DNA from: Agelas oroides
Lineage: Eukaryota; Porifera; Demospongiae; Agelasida; Agelasidae
Direction of reading: 5' to 3'
NCBI GenBank assembly: GCA_949130485.1
Contig: OX422187.1
Location: 5,622,659 to 5,686,658, forward strand
Length of the DNA: 64,000 nucleotides
The translations under genes and the position numbers were made by a program. Positions 34,301 through 45,660 of this stretch are shown piece after piece. A model generated the notes under the pieces. That model searched no databases. It saw only the letters and a program-made list of their open reading frames with translations, and was not told the DNA's origin. Position 1 is the first letter of the stretch. The number at the start of each line of letters is the position of its first letter.

Positions 34301-36236
34301 TTTTGTCTCTGAAACAAGTTTTTGTCTCTGACAGTTACTTCTCCTTGCTGCAAAATACAGCTATATCAAACATACACACACGCATCCGAAATGGCGGAAA
34401 AGTGGCTGAACGTGACGTACGTCATCGTGCAAATAAATTTCACATGAGCTTACGGCTGGCGATTCGACTGGGTTTGTTGATATTTCTACAACAGTATTTT
34501 CCCTATTCCCATGCCATGCAATGTCACACGATATTGCATGGCTACGTGGTATCCCAGCAACCATGATGTGCTTTAATTAGAAGTGGTGCATTCGAATGGT
34601 GAGTTACTTGGTTATTTTGTTTGTGAAGGGACACGACACTGTTGTGGTAATGGATAATAAACATTTCATTACACTCGTTAGTGTGCATATCGCGGTTATT
34701 GCACTTGTGGGCTGCGTTCACTCGCCTTTGGCTCGTGAAAATACCATGCCCACTCGTTCAATAACTCATGATATTGCACGCTAACTTGTGTAATAAGGTA
34801 TATATATATATCCCTCCCTAGGGTGGTCCTGCACATTGGTATCGGGCTATGCTCAACACCAATGTGTAAAAACCAAGGTATAAAACTACCATCCTGCACC
34901 ATGCAGTCATGATCTTGGTCGTAGAATACTTGTGACTTTGTATTCATAGTTTCTAGTGTTACAAGCCAGACCCAACTAATCCAGTAAGGGGTCGAGGTGG
35001 TTTTCTGTGCTCTGAAACACATGTAGGTCAAGCACTCGAAGCTATATTGTACGTGTGCTAAACGTACGTGTGTATACACTTGATGGTCCCCTTAAAATCA
35101 AACACTGTATCAAACCATGAACTGAGTGCTAGGCAGTTAAACCACTTCCAACACTAGGAGTTGAACAATTGGGCAGGCATAAAGTACACTTTTGTTCCCT
35201 TGAACAAGATGCACTGATGCAAAGTGTTCACCATGGAAGCTGCAGAGTGAATGAATAGACACATAATGATGTGGGTACGTTTACCAATGAAGAGCCATCA
35301 CCACCATACATAGTTAGCAATACTACGAGTCACACTTGTGAGTTTTGACATCATCTTTTTTTACACAGACTGGTGCTCCACCCCCTTATAAACAAGTCAC
35401 AGAAGGCCAAGGTATTTAGAGTGCTATGCACATGTGTAATGGAGACTCTACTTATTAATAGAGTTGCTCTATATGCCACGGACATTTGTGTACATATGGC
35501 AAGTTTTACAAGGTCAAGCTACCCATTCTAAAGTGTCCAGAAGTATGATCCATGTGTATGTGTACCATTAGCCTCATTCCCAGGTGCTCGAAAAATCGGA
35601 GGCCTGGGAACGAGGCTAGTATACCGTAGACATACATGTAATTGTGTTCTACCAATCTATTCCATAGGTGCCCCACCCAGCTATGATCAGCTCTTTGGGG
35701 TCAGGAGGATGCATAGTCAAGTGAAAGAGGCTCGAGATACCTCCTCTAACAAGGGCACCTTTGCTGTCAAGTTCTGTGAAATTCTCTGTGGATCTGGTAT
35801 GTCGTAGCTTGTTACTTATAGACTACAAGAGTAAGCTATGCAGAATCTCTACACATAGATTTAACATTGTCTGTTGAATTAGCATTTGTATGTTTTGGGC
35901 ATGTCGGGTGGGGAACCTGAGCAATCCACTGTACATCCTGTATGGCTGACGTGATTAACATTTCTTGCATGCTAAGTGGAGTCCACATGTGCACTACATG
36001 GAAGCCATGTTTGCTGAGTCATAGTTACCTTGGGTTGATGCAATACTATATAGCATACGTGGCAACTTAACTGTTGTTTCTCAGTGCTATCTCAGGTGAG
36101 TGCTACATGTGTCCATCCACAGACAGTAGAGGCACAGCTATGCATTACCCACAAGCTAAATAGTGGACTCCTTTGCTGGTTGCATGGTTTGAGTGTGAAG
36201 CCTAATTCATTTGTAGGGCACTTCAGCCATAGTATC

Positions 36237-36269
<33 letters not shown>

Positions 36270-39200
36270 GAGATGACAGACTGACAGGCAGGCCAGCAGG
36301 CAGTCCGACAGGCAGATGACAGACAGATAGACTGACAGACAAAGCCAATTGCTTACCTTGCACATATGCATGCAGCTTGCAGAGTGTGTATGTATAGACT
36401 CACACTTACTTTCTGTATTCATTGGCAACATTTGTGGGTGGCTGCTTATGTACACACAGTGGGGAATACCCACATACTTGTGTACAATGATAGCCAGCTA
36501 TACATGTCAATGAATATGTGACAGTCCCGTCTATATATCCATTGCATATTTTGATCACATCGCTGCATTTGAAGCACTGTACTGCTTAAGTACAGATGTG
36601 TACTTTATAGATGTGAGTCTATGAAGCACGTATGAGCCCCACCCTTTACAAAAGTTTAACGATACGACACTTCAAGTGCGGTGATGCAATGGAAATACGC
36701 AACAGAATAATCTTCAATTTCTACATGGGACTGCCACACACACTGCTTGATGTACTCAGCATATATTACTGTGAGCTTTGTGAACTCAAAATTAGCCTTG
36801 TTTCCTAATCACTTGTGGTACAGAAAAGCATGTGTTTCTTCTCATGTGAGCATGACCAAATGGCACAATATTTTAGAACGAGAAGGCAACATTTTGTGTT
36901 ACTCAACTACTTACATTGTGTGTGTGAACAATCATATCTCCCGAAATAGCCCTCTGCTTACTAGATATTTACTTTGTAGGTGTGTTATGGTGCCTGCTAC
37001 CAGTTTCACATGCAAAACTATCTGTATTTTATTTACATGCTGTGAAAGTGCAAGTTGACAGAGAACTTCCCCAATGTAATAAACACAATGCTGGTCGCTG
37101 CCATAGTCCTGCTTGTTTAGCATCACCTATTAAGAAAGCCAACACAGCCACACTGTTTACCAACTCTCTCACCCTCTTTGCATGCTCAATAACTCCAGGG
37201 GTGGATTACTTTGACCAGACCTATATGCAACATCCTATGATGTAAAGACACACGTGTATTACTGATAGAGCTTGAAGCTTTCAGAGATAAGGAGGGCAAT
37301 CCGTGTCTGACCAACAACTGCACAATGATTGTTTCGAACCTGCAAAAGCAGGACGTGACGGTCTCTCGACAGAATAACTCCACATATAGTGCATTTGGGT
37401 GCCATGATCCATACATTACGAATCCTCAACAGTGACTTTCATCAAGATGCCAAAGGCATCAGTACATAGCTAGGGGAATGATCCTGTAAGAGATGGGGCT
37501 ATGTTTTTGAATGCATATTTAGAGCACTACAAAGACCAAGAAACTCGTAAATGTAGTAGCATGTGCCATGAGTGTGCCACTCTCCAAATATATCTGTTGG
37601 ATACTGTGTTTATGGGGATGACATCTGTAACTATCTTTATCCCTTGTCCTAATCTGTTTTGTTCCGCAGCTGCCTGTCTGGTGTGCATGCTAATAATTGC
37701 TGCCCTCCCTGTCACCATGATTGTCATCGGTAAGTCAGTGGCCACGTCTAAGGCAGATATACATTATGCTCAATAACATTAATTATGCTACTCCGCAATT
37801 TCTAAATTTCTAGCTTGTTATGCCTAAAAAAGGTATGCTTTCAATTATGCTCACAAAAGAATTCAATGTACAATAGAATTGTGCAAATTGTACAACTGAA
37901 TCTCCTTGGTAACAGCAACAAATAGCCACACCTCCTGCAAAGTCGGACTCAGAAGACATAGATGCCAGCCGTTGATCACTGGATTTGCCATTCACTGAGC
38001 TGGAACTCTTGTAATCTAGTCAGCAATTACAATTTTGCAAGAGAATACCCTTTTCGTGAAGTCATTTTTATTCTGCTTATAAATTTTACTCCGGATTTTT
38101 TGAATTATGCTCATACAGTGGAACCCTGCTTAACGGACACCCCTCAACAGCGGACACCTGCAATATAACAATTCTGAAATTCCTGATCACTTCTCCATAA
38201 AATTCAATAAATGAAAAACCCTTGAGTAGCGGACACCCCACTAATCCCTATAACGGACAGTTTTCGCGTTCCAAATTGTACACAAACAATACATAATGAT
38301 CCCGATTTAGTGGATACATGTCAACCTTTTCAGCAAGATATTGCTGGAGTTAACAACTTGACATTGGATTAGCACTGTTACTCACAGTACTAGCCTCTGC
38401 TTAGCCTTCCCTGTCAGCGTACAGCAAGGGAAAGCTGTGAAAACGTAGCCACATTGTGGACAACACCCCAATACACAGTCCCACACCTGCTGAAAATATA
38501 CCAGAACTCCCTGAGTTAGGGACACCTCATTACACAGGACAGAATTGTTGGTTCCCAGTGGTGTCCGCTATGGAGGGGTTTCACTGTATGCTCAAGGCTA
38601 CTAATTATGCTCAAAATTATGCCACATAATGTACGCCTCCCTAGTCACATCATTATCGTGACAGGAACGCAGCTCTACTACAGATAGTATCCAAGAAACC
38701 AAACGGAAGCCAACTGGAAGCCCTTGCTTTGTACATTCTTATACAGTAGACATTTATGTACAACTACACCGAAATCACATCCAGTAGTGGAAGTGAATAC
38801 ACTCTTTTGGGTCTTGGTGCAACTGTATGACCATAAATAATGTCAAAATATGCTGGGGTCAATCAATCATCCATGTTCCCTACCAATATGCTGTATAGCA
38901 TTATTAAAGTTCAAAACTCACTCTTCAAGGTAAGCTGGAGAGTCTTTGTGTGGCTGACATCTTCATGTGAAGGGTAAGGCTGTGGCGGATGGTAGGCTAC
39001 CAGCTGTTATACACCATGGCATCTAACTGACGGGTGGATAGTCACAGAGTTGTCGATCGTTTTCCTTAGCTATCTAACAGGTTGTTTGGGTTTTGTCACT
39101 ACTGGCTATCTAATGTAAAACGGATATGCTATTAAGTTCATTTGCATACAATTGAAGCAACTCAAGCAGATTTGTCGATCACTCAATCCTTTTCTTCTCC

Positions 39201-39646
39201 CTCTTTGAATGGCAGGTGCTGTTTATCATGATGACTGTCCTGGCGTATCCAACCTCACTAACTGGCTGATTGTGTTCGGTAGCTTCAGTCTCTTACAGAC
39301 AGCCATGAACATTGTTCGAAGGTGTCTGTGTCCTAAAAAGAAAAAGGACGATGATGACAATAATGAGAATGAATGCGGTAACCGTTGCTGTAATTCTCTT
39401 GAGAGCCTGATCACCCTCTTCCTCTTTGCCTGGATTATCGTGGGTAGTGTATGGGTCTTCCGTCACTACAATACATGGAGGACTGATGAAGACTGTCGTG
39501 ATGAACAAACTGACAACTGCTATTGCCATCCAGTTCCATACCTGTTTACCTTCATCACGCTCATCATTTTCTACTCGGTCAGTGGGCTTATTTGCCTCTG
39601 CTGTTGTTGTGTGTTCTGCTGTGTTGCACTCACGGCAGGAGAATAA
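25357..39646 (+). CDS. Gene C: TMEM272-like four-span membrane protein with PPxY motifs
   Basis: Five exons give 250 residues: 25357-25446, 35369-35411, 35668-35796, 37670-37729 and 39216-39646. Exon 1 (MAEKKTVVADVPLEGGG..., ending RIIA|GTGAGA) is placed by its phase-0 end and its IA end like genes A and B. Exon 2 is again 43 nt with TGAPPPYKQ. Exon 3 lacks five codons found in A and B but keeps APPSYDQLFGV and KEARDTSSNKGTFAVKF. Exon 4 is 60 nt. PPxY motifs are therefore PPPY and PPSY. Spans lie in exon 4 (one) and exon 5 (three). The loop after span 2 is Lys/Asp/Asn-rich (RRCLCPKKKKDDDDN). The end is Cys-rich (LICLCCCCVFCC). Intron 1 is 9.9 kb and hosts a Copia element and a hAT fragment. 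The exon 1 link is the weakest part; exons 2-5 are firm. Confidence 0.82.
26148..26329 (-). repeat. Copia 3' LTR (element sense)
   Basis: 182 bp, TGTTGATCAATAA... to ...TTCACAACA. It differs from the partner at 30271-30452 by two C/T changes. The purine-rich tract next to it in element sense (AAGTGGGAG) fits a polypurine priming site. Confidence 0.93.
30252..30270 (-). other. Copia primer-binding site, initiator tRNA-Met half
   Basis: Directly inside the 5' LTR, the element strand reads GGTTATGGGCCCAG. This is the complement of CTGGGCCCATAACC, the conserved anticodon stem-loop of eukaryotic initiator tRNA-Met. Priming from a cleaved internal part of this tRNA, not its 3' end, is known for Drosophila copia relatives. 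Confidence 0.7.
30271..30452 (-). repeat. Copia 5' LTR (element sense)
   Basis: 182 bp and almost identical to 26148-26329. The right-hand copy of the ATTCC target duplication follows at 30453-30457. Confidence 0.93.
30931..31310 (+). pseudogene. hAT transposon fragment with BED zinc finger
   Basis: The left end TAGTGGTGTAACGATA and the internal TATCGATATATTGTATCGTT on the right are typical hAT-like terminal material. An ATG at 31070 opens MAATTCSSDVSASTISGLGF, then GPVWKYF. After a one-base shift it continues FELDENGRPVDPNRVVCLLC, the first half of a BED zinc finger (aromatic WKYF, then CxxC). The frame closes soon after and the catalytic RNase H-like core is absent. It is a truncated, non-autonomous remnant in intron 1 of gene C. 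Confidence 0.7.
31311..33194. other. Intron 1 of gene C, unassigned part
   Basis: A poly-C patch (31401-31417) and AT-rich unique-looking sequence are present. I see no supported exon. The 83-codon frame at 32062-32313 has no recognisable domain. Confidence 0.4.
33195..33680. repeat. Dispersed repeat, copy 1 of 3
   Basis: CACATAGAAACTAGAGGG (33203) recurs at about 63942, and GCATTCTGATGTGTGTTTA with GAAATGCTAAC (33367-33400) recurs at 52247-52280. The copies are diverged and partial. The family is unrecognised. Confidence 0.6.
34667..34797. repeat. Imperfect palindrome, about 130 bp
   Basis: CATTACACTCGTTAGTGTGC...GGTTATTGCACTTGTGGGC faces GCCCACTCGTTCAATAACTC...GCACGCTAACTTGTGTAATA around CGCCTTTGGCTCG. 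Its design (about 60-bp arms, CG-rich tip) matches the foldbacks at 1944, 10485 and 58461. It lies in intron 1 of gene C. Confidence 0.65.
35569..35618. repeat. 50-bp foldback between gene C exons 2 and 3
   Basis: TAGCCTCATTCCCAGG faces CCTGGGAACGAGGCTA around a loop with CTCGAAAAATCGGAGG. It takes up a fifth of the 256-bp intron 2 of gene C. Confidence 0.85.
36239..36341. repeat. (GACA)n-type tetranucleotide repeat
   Basis: Eight clean ACAG units are followed by degenerate GACAG/GCAG units, in intron 3 of gene C. Confidence 0.9.
37763..38625. repeat. Region studded with AATTATGCTCA motifs
   Basis: ATTATGCTCA or close variants occur at about 37765, 37784, 37846, 38104, 38585, 38601 and 38612, clustered at both ends. 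This resembles the subterminal repeats of an old non-autonomous DNA transposon. A mariner-like MITE sits inside it. Confidence 0.45.
38114..38588. mobile_element. Mariner/pogo-like MITE, CAGTGGAACCC ends
   Basis: TACAGTGGAACCCTGCTTAA at the left and GGAGGGGTTTCACTGTA at the right are inverted and bounded by TA, the target site of the Tc1/mariner superfamily. Internal GCGGACACC / GGTGTCCGC motifs repeat inward on both sides. 475 bp, no coding capacity, in intron 4 of gene C. Confidence 0.75.
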
Positions 39647-39647
39647 A
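39642..39647 (+). promoter_or_regulatory. AATAAA overlapping the gene C stop codon
   Basis: The last codons GGA GAA TAA run into AAC, creating AATAAA across the stop. If used, the 3' untranslated region would be only about 15-30 nt. No other perfect AATAAA is seen in the next 150 bp. Confidence 0.35.
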
Positions 39648-40680
39648 ACTGTGTAGGAGTGTGTACCTAGGCACACTTTATACTAGCACATGCACATACT
39701 TAGATGATTTGATGCTTGTCGGTAGTCAAGAACTCTTGTAGTGTTTCCTAACACTTACTGCACTGATATTAAAAATTTTTTATGACATAATTTTGTAAGA
39801 GAAAGGTTCCTCCCACGTGATCTGGGAACGAGACTAGGTTGGCATGCATTAGTCTCGTACCGAATCGGTACAGAACACTTGAGAACTGCGTACATCTCTG
39901 AGAGGGGGATTCACTTTGTTCACCGATTCTGAGGTCAGGCACGTGCGCTGTGATTACGTAATGCATTACTCTGTAATTGTAAGAGGCGTGTCCGAAACAC
40001 AGAAAAGCAAGGTGAGGGCGAAATTTATGTAAAGCTAGTCTAAAATGCCTTTGCAAAGTGATAGCCTGATAGTTGAGGTAGAAATATGGGATCTGTGCCT
40101 GCCAGTGGCACACATGTATGTACAATGATTTATATAAGTGACGTGTGCCACTGGCAGGCTACATACTCTTGATGACACCCCAGCTTGAAGTGCTCAAGCA
40201 TCTTGGCCATGCAAACTTTGATGACAGCAGATCAGCAGAATTGAAGCGATTTTTCCATTTATTGCTGCTTGGGATGATGTTTAGATGAAGTATGACTTTA
40301 GTTTAGATCAGAAGAAGCTACATGGAAGCTACCAAATTGTTTTACATCAACAATACAGAGTTGTTGGGATTGCAATTTTCTCCCCAAGAAGCTGGAATAA
40401 CTCCATGGTGGGTGTCATTAACTTTATGCTTTGGCTGATGATCACGTAAGCCAGACCAAACCAACCACAGCACAGATTGTGTTCAGTGTCATGCACAGGG
40501 AAGGGTCAGGTGGCTTCTCAGAGGGTTTGTGTGTTTGTGGAATGCACTCAGAGGAGAAGCTGATTACTAGCTTTTGATAGAGAACTCAAGTTTAAAATTG
40601 GTGCCTACTTACTCTTTAGTTAAACCCCACCCTTTCACCAAAAAGTGTCTGCTCCCTGCTGGAAAAACTACGCAAGAAAC

Positions 40681-40906
40681 ATGCATGTTTCATGCATGTC
40701 ACAGCAAATTTCATGCGTGCTTCACCATGCCTGTTTCATGCATGTCCCACATACAATGTACATGCATGTTTCATGTTCCATGCATGGAACATGCATGGAA
40801 CATGTGAGAAATTGGGACGTTTTTCATGCATGTGACATGCATGAACCATGCATGCTACATGAATGCCATTACCATGAATGCTCCATGCATGAGCCATGCA
40901 TGCATG
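40681..40906. repeat. CATGCATG cluster 1
   Basis: About a dozen copies of CATGCATG or GCATG are linked by TTTCATG, GGAACATG and ACCATG spacers. There is no fixed period, so this is an amplified palindromic motif, not a simple tandem repeat. Confidence 0.85.
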
Positions 40907-40915
40907 GTCTGGCCG

Positions 40916-40976
40916 TAGTCTCGTCCCCAGACCTCATCCAGCGCTGGGGTTGGTTTGGGGTCTGGGACCGAGACTA
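40916..40976. repeat. 61-bp foldback, TAGTCTCG ends
   Basis: TAGTCTCGTCCCCAGACC faces GGTCTGGGACCGAGACTA around a loop with CAGCGCTGG. It starts ten bases after CATGCATG cluster 1. Confidence 0.85.
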
Positions 40977-41039
40977 GGTCTGGCTGGCATTCTGCTGTGT
41001 TCAAGTTTCTTGTATAGAAGCCTGCATGTGAGTAGCACA

Positions 41040-41280
41040 AGTTGAAAATTATACTAGGTATAGCCAGCAAATCCACAGTGCTACGCATACACAATAGCTA
41101 CTAGGTAGCCAGTAAATTCATTAGCTGTGCTACAACAGTAGCTGGCTAGCTAAGCTATAGCCAGTGAATCCACAGCACTATACATGCTACATAAGCACTA
41201 GTTAGCCAGCAAATCGACAGCGCTACACAAAACCAGCTAGCTAGCAAAATCATAGTGCTATGTATACACACTGTACTAGC
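41040..41280. repeat. Degenerate repeats of AGCCAGCAAATC...CACAGCGCTAC
   Basis: Four to five diverged units of about 50-60 bp each contain TAGCCAG(C/T)(A/G)AAT followed by CA(C/T)AG(C/T)(A/G)CTA. They are interleaved with TAGCTAGC runs. They lie between the two CATGCATG clusters. Confidence 0.55.
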
Positions 41281-41686
41281 TACCCTGTAGCCTAGCTAAA
41301 TTCAACTTCAGAACTAGAAAAAAACTCTACTGTCTACAGCTAAGTAGCCTAAGATTAGCTTCCTTTTCAGTGAAGGTGTAGCATTAAACTACAAGTGTCT
41401 ATAGTTACATGCAGCTACCTGAAAAGACTACAACTGAAAAGCTTGGACTCACCATATCTCTGGCTGTATAGGCAGCTATATATAACCCTCAGGTATGTTA
41501 ATAGCTATAGCTTGACTTGGGGCCAGCAGCAAATTAAGCTAAGTTGGACCAACTCAACAGTTATAGCCACAGAGCTACTCTTCCATGCAAACTTCACAGA
41601 AATTTGAAAAGATTTGAGCAGCTGTACGTTGCAGCTGCTTAGAATTTTTGGAGCCAAAATTGTTGTTTACAGTATCAGGGGTCCCT

Positions 41687-41888
41687 TCCATGCATGTATC
41701 ATGCATGGAAAGGAGAACCATGCATGCTTCATGCATGGAAGGGGCAGGCTCATGCATGTATCATGCATGGAAGGGAGAACCATGCACGCTCCATGCATGG
41801 AATGGTAGACTTGTGCATGTACCATGCATGGATCATGCATGACACATGCATCCATGCATGGAATACGTTGAAACATGCATGTTTCATG
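41687..41888. repeat. CATGCATG cluster 2
   Basis: More than a dozen CATGCATG octamers; several sit in a unit close to CCATGCATGTATCATGCATGG followed by AAGGGAGAA (about 60 bp, three copies). It is related to cluster 1, about 800 bp to the left. Confidence 0.85.
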
Positions 41889-41966
41889 TACAGAATTTCC
41901 AGCAGGGCTGACACAAGCCAAATACCTAATTGGGCTTACTCCAGATTTTTAGTCAGTAATATAATG

Positions 41967-42356
41967 TAGTCTCGCAGGACCGACCCACTTCCGCAAAAGA
42001 AGGGAAGGGTCTGGTGAACTGCGTATACAAGCCATGTCCCACTGGAATGCAATTAGCTGGATGATGTAACGGCCAGATATCAAATAATGTACTCTTGAAT
42101 TTACCTGTTGTGGAGTAAGCACGCTCCCCGAGAGGTATAGTCGAAGTGTTTTTACAGCTTCTGTAATAGCGGAAAAGATGCCCTAGCTCTCTTTCACCAT
42201 TTTCAAGACTGCTATTGCTACTCAAACAGTCATGTAATGCATCATGTGACAAAATACTGCATGTACCGCACTGTACAGTGTAGTGGGACACGGCTTGTAT
42301 ACGCAGTTCACCAGATCCTTCCATTTTCGCGGAAGTGGGTCTGGCTTGTGAGACTA
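41967..42356. mobile_element. MITE, TAGTCTCG ends, long arms
   Basis: The left arm TAGTCTCGCAGGACCGACCC, then CTGGTGAACTGCGTATACAA, returns inverted at the right as TTGTATACGCAGTTCACCAG ... TCTGGCTTGTGAGACTA. The arms are about 95 bp with scattered differences. 390 bp in all, no coding capacity. Confidence 0.85.
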
Positions 42357-44237
42357 AAGATAATGCAGGAGCAAGTAAAAGTACTTCAACTGTGCTGCTA
42401 AAAACTTGCGATTCTTTAACACAAAGCATTTATTTATTCTTCATCTAAAATTACAAAGCTTCAGCACAAGGATTCTGGCTTTTGTCACAAGACCCTTTCT
42501 CTGTTGGTTGGGTTTGGGCACAAGACTGGTAGACATCAAAATTATGTAGCTGAGTGATTTACAGCCATCTGTCTGATTGGCCGCACTCAACACACGAAAG
42601 CTCATCAAGTCACCAAAGTCACCAGACCCTTATCTGTGAACATGAGGGAGACATGACGTCACATCATAGTGGCAGTTAATGTGCTGTGATGACATTCCAA
42701 GGGCAAGAATTGTGAATTAGTGCTACAACAAGTGTGGTTCTATGAATGAAGTCATGATGAGTGCATTCAGTTTTCAACTGTGCTGAAGCCATCTGACAGG
42801 CTAGACCTGTACATTGCTAGTTTAATGGTCAGTTGTTCATGGGAAGCAATTTTGACTAGCCAGACGGCTTCAGTTTTGTTGAAAAATCCATGTGCCCACA
42901 TTGACTTCATCCATAGAGCACTAGTTGTAGCTTGTATTCATGGTTGTTGCTCTTGGAATATCGTACAGCACATTGTCAATGACACATGATCCCCATGGAC
43001 CAGTGTGGCAGTGCGTATTATGTCATTGCTGAATGCTAGGGATTTCATTCTCATTAATCCATTAATTTGATGTTTACTATTCCCATTGTTCTCTTTAGAT
43101 GTAAAACACAAAGATCCAAGTTTCCAAGACTGTCACAGATCTCTACCAAATTTCCAGACACAGTAGCACCTTGCTTGTGTCACTGTTCTCATGCATCTTC
43201 AGCTAGATATGCATCTAAAATTTTGCATGATTTCAATCTTGTGTATATTTTACTTTATCAGAGAGTTTAGTACTTTTCTTCTACATTGGCTGTGATTTCC
43301 ATTTGTTTCAGCTTGCATGAAGACTTCATTCTGCAAAGCCAAACCCTACATATTGGCATGTGTAACCTGTACACTGCCAGCCGGCATAAGTACAGTTCGG
43401 CGCGCGCATCAGCATTTCTGTCACGTGGTAATCATGTGCCTTCTGTCCTCAGAGTCGGTGAACAAAGTAAATCCCTCTGAGAGGCCATTGGCGAACATTG
43501 ACGTGCTACAGTACAAGGTGCGTGCATGCATGTAAACTAATGAAGATGTGTGTATATGTACGTGACCGGAGTTGTTCCTTGACTAGGGAGGATTGTTCGA
43601 GAGTTTTCTACCTAGTTGTTCAGTGACCTATACACATCATTGCAGCGATCGATGCCAGTTTTATACTTCCCCTAATTCTGCCGTTATCTGCTCAACAGTT
43701 GTAATTAGCAGGAAAATACTGAAGTGTGCATGATCAAGCACGTATGGAGAGATTCCGGATAGCTGGATCTGTTTGCGAACGTCTGCAGTGGAGAAAGTTA
43801 TGTGTGTTTGCGCAATCCTGTTACATAACAGGAAAATACTAGCACTAGTGCGTAAGCGGTATAAATCATTTTAGACCAAAATTGTTTACAAACTTGGTGA
43901 AAAAGACCTTAAGATCCAGCCAGGATTCAAACCTTCTGAATTTCAGTCAGATGCTTTGAGGATGAGAACCAGTAATGTACCCCATCTTAATTTCCTATAA
44001 GGGATGTGTCAGTGCTGTAATATTATGCTTTGCATATGAGAAATCGTCGCAATTAATTCCAGTTTTAGGCTAATCTAAGCACTTCGCAATCTTATCTTTG
44101 CAAATAAGTGTATACTTATCAATCCTATCCCATCCCTCAATTTTGTACAAGTGCAGTAACAAAAATGGTCATAAATAACAATACAAGGCTGCGTATCAGC
44201 TGATCTTGTAGCTCAGCTCAGTCAGCATCAGAGAAGT

Positions 44238-44369
44238 ATGCCCCTTGCGCTTCTTAGTGTTCTGTTGGCTGCCCTGCTCCTCGATCCTCACTCACTTCAC
44301 ACTTCTGTTCACATCACAAGGTGCTACAGCCAAGTTTCCAGTGTCCTTGTGACTAGGAAGTCACATTAA
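44238..44369 (+). CDS. Small ORF with signal-peptide-like start
   Basis: A 43-codon frame begins MPLALLSVLLAALLLDPHSL, an ideal hydrophobic leader, and ends ...LVTRKSH. It could be a small secreted peptide or the first exon of a longer gene (AG|GTGCTA follows the leader). No homology is recognised and no downstream exon was found. Confidence 0.2.
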   Translation: MPLALLSVLLAALLLDPHSLHTSVHITRCYSQVSSVLVTRKSH

Positions 44370-45030
44370 ATACTGGTGAATGTCAATACTCTCCTTAAAA
44401 ATGGTGCTTCTGAAGAACAATGGAGATTGTTCTATGTTGTCATAATATACAAGGTTGGAAAATTCCATAACTGTCCTGGACCAGCTAGCTAGTGTTATTG
44501 AGTTAATCATACCTACCAAGAGGCACCCCAATTTTTTTCTTTGTGATGCTGTCAGCACTCGCACAAAGTTTGTAAAAGTAAAGTTCACACAAAACATTAC
44601 CGTATCATTTGATATCATATTGCATCATATCTACATGCCATTATGCAGGGGGTATACGTAGTCACTTGTTGTGTCACCCGCTCAGGATGATTAAAGCATG
44701 TGATTCAATTTTTCATGGAAATCTACATCATGTTCTACAACTACATTGTTCTTAAATCCCCACGAATGAGCTCCTTGGTCAGTTAGGTGCAGTTTGGTCA
44801 GTGTGTTGCAAAGTCACAACAGCAAGGAGGCATCAAGGCAAGATTCTTAGCTCCAGTAAGCTGTAGGGCCCATTGAGACCTTGGTGGAAGCATGAATCAG
44901 TTCTTGTGCTCTTGTAAATTGTGCATGGGTCTTGCTTACTGTTTGCCATTGCTTCACCCCCCTCAAACTAGCATTGTATGTCGGGCTGTCAAAAGATAAC
45001 TGAAAAAAAAGAGTTGTTGTAACCACTGAG

Positions 45031-45406
45031 TGGTTACCCTGGTTGCAGACAAGCTGGGGAGACAGTGGTTGTGAGAAGTTTATTTTAGCAATAGAGGCTA
45101 GCAACCTGAGCCAAATTAATACCTTACAACTGACAACCCACAGAACATCTGTGAGGGAGTCACTACAACTACACTATTATGCTTTTGACAGCTGGTGACC
45201 CTCTCTCAGGTGTTCAATGGTTACTATATCTGCAAGATCATGGCTGTTATTGCATGCTCTTTGATACAAGTAGGTATGACCCCTATTCAAAGATGTCCAG
45301 TTCCAAAAAACTTACAAGTGAACATCTAACAAGCTTGGTTGTCTTATACAATTAGTAGAATATACAGTACATAACCACTATTTCTTGTCTGCAACCAGGG
45401 TAACCA
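45031..45406. repeat. Segment bounded by 23-bp inverted repeats
   Basis: TGGTTACCCTGGTTGCAGAC and AAG at the left is exactly inverted at 45384-45406. 376 bp in total, probably a non-autonomous element. Its right end overlaps the next inverted repeat by five bases. Confidence 0.7.
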
Positions 45407-45660
45407 CCAGGCAACCACCAGCCCTTACAATCCTCTCCATATACTGCACAGGTGGTACTCCATCAGGAAAGAACCCATGCTGAGTGTTATGTGAAACACT
45501 CAGCATGGGTTCTTTCCTGAGGGAGAGAATTTTCCAGTCAGCCCTTAACAGAGTTCTGATGGCACATAATGAGTGCCTGCCAGGTGTTGAGACTGAAGCG
45601 TTTAGTACCACCTGTGCAGTAATATAGAAGATTGTGAGGGCTGGTGGTTGTCTGGTGGTT
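45402..45660. mobile_element. Nested inverted-repeat element, about 259 bp
   Basis: The outer arms AACCACCAGGCAACCACCAG... and ...CTGGTGGTTGTCTGGTGGTT continue inward through GCACAGGTGGTAC / GTACCACCTGTGC. In its left half lies a second, perfect palindrome (AGGAAAGAACCCATGCTGAG at 45460 against its inverse ending 45519). Confidence 0.75.

Noticed and set aside
34389-34445. ATGGCGGAAAAGTGG as an alternative first exon of gene C
   Set aside because: It resembles the chosen start over only a few bases, does not end in a phase-0 donor and stops quickly. The exon at 25357 fits phase and end sequence better.
34696-35079. 127-codon minus-strand frame
   Set aside because: It overlaps a palindrome at one end, has no domain or splice context, and composition looks non-coding.
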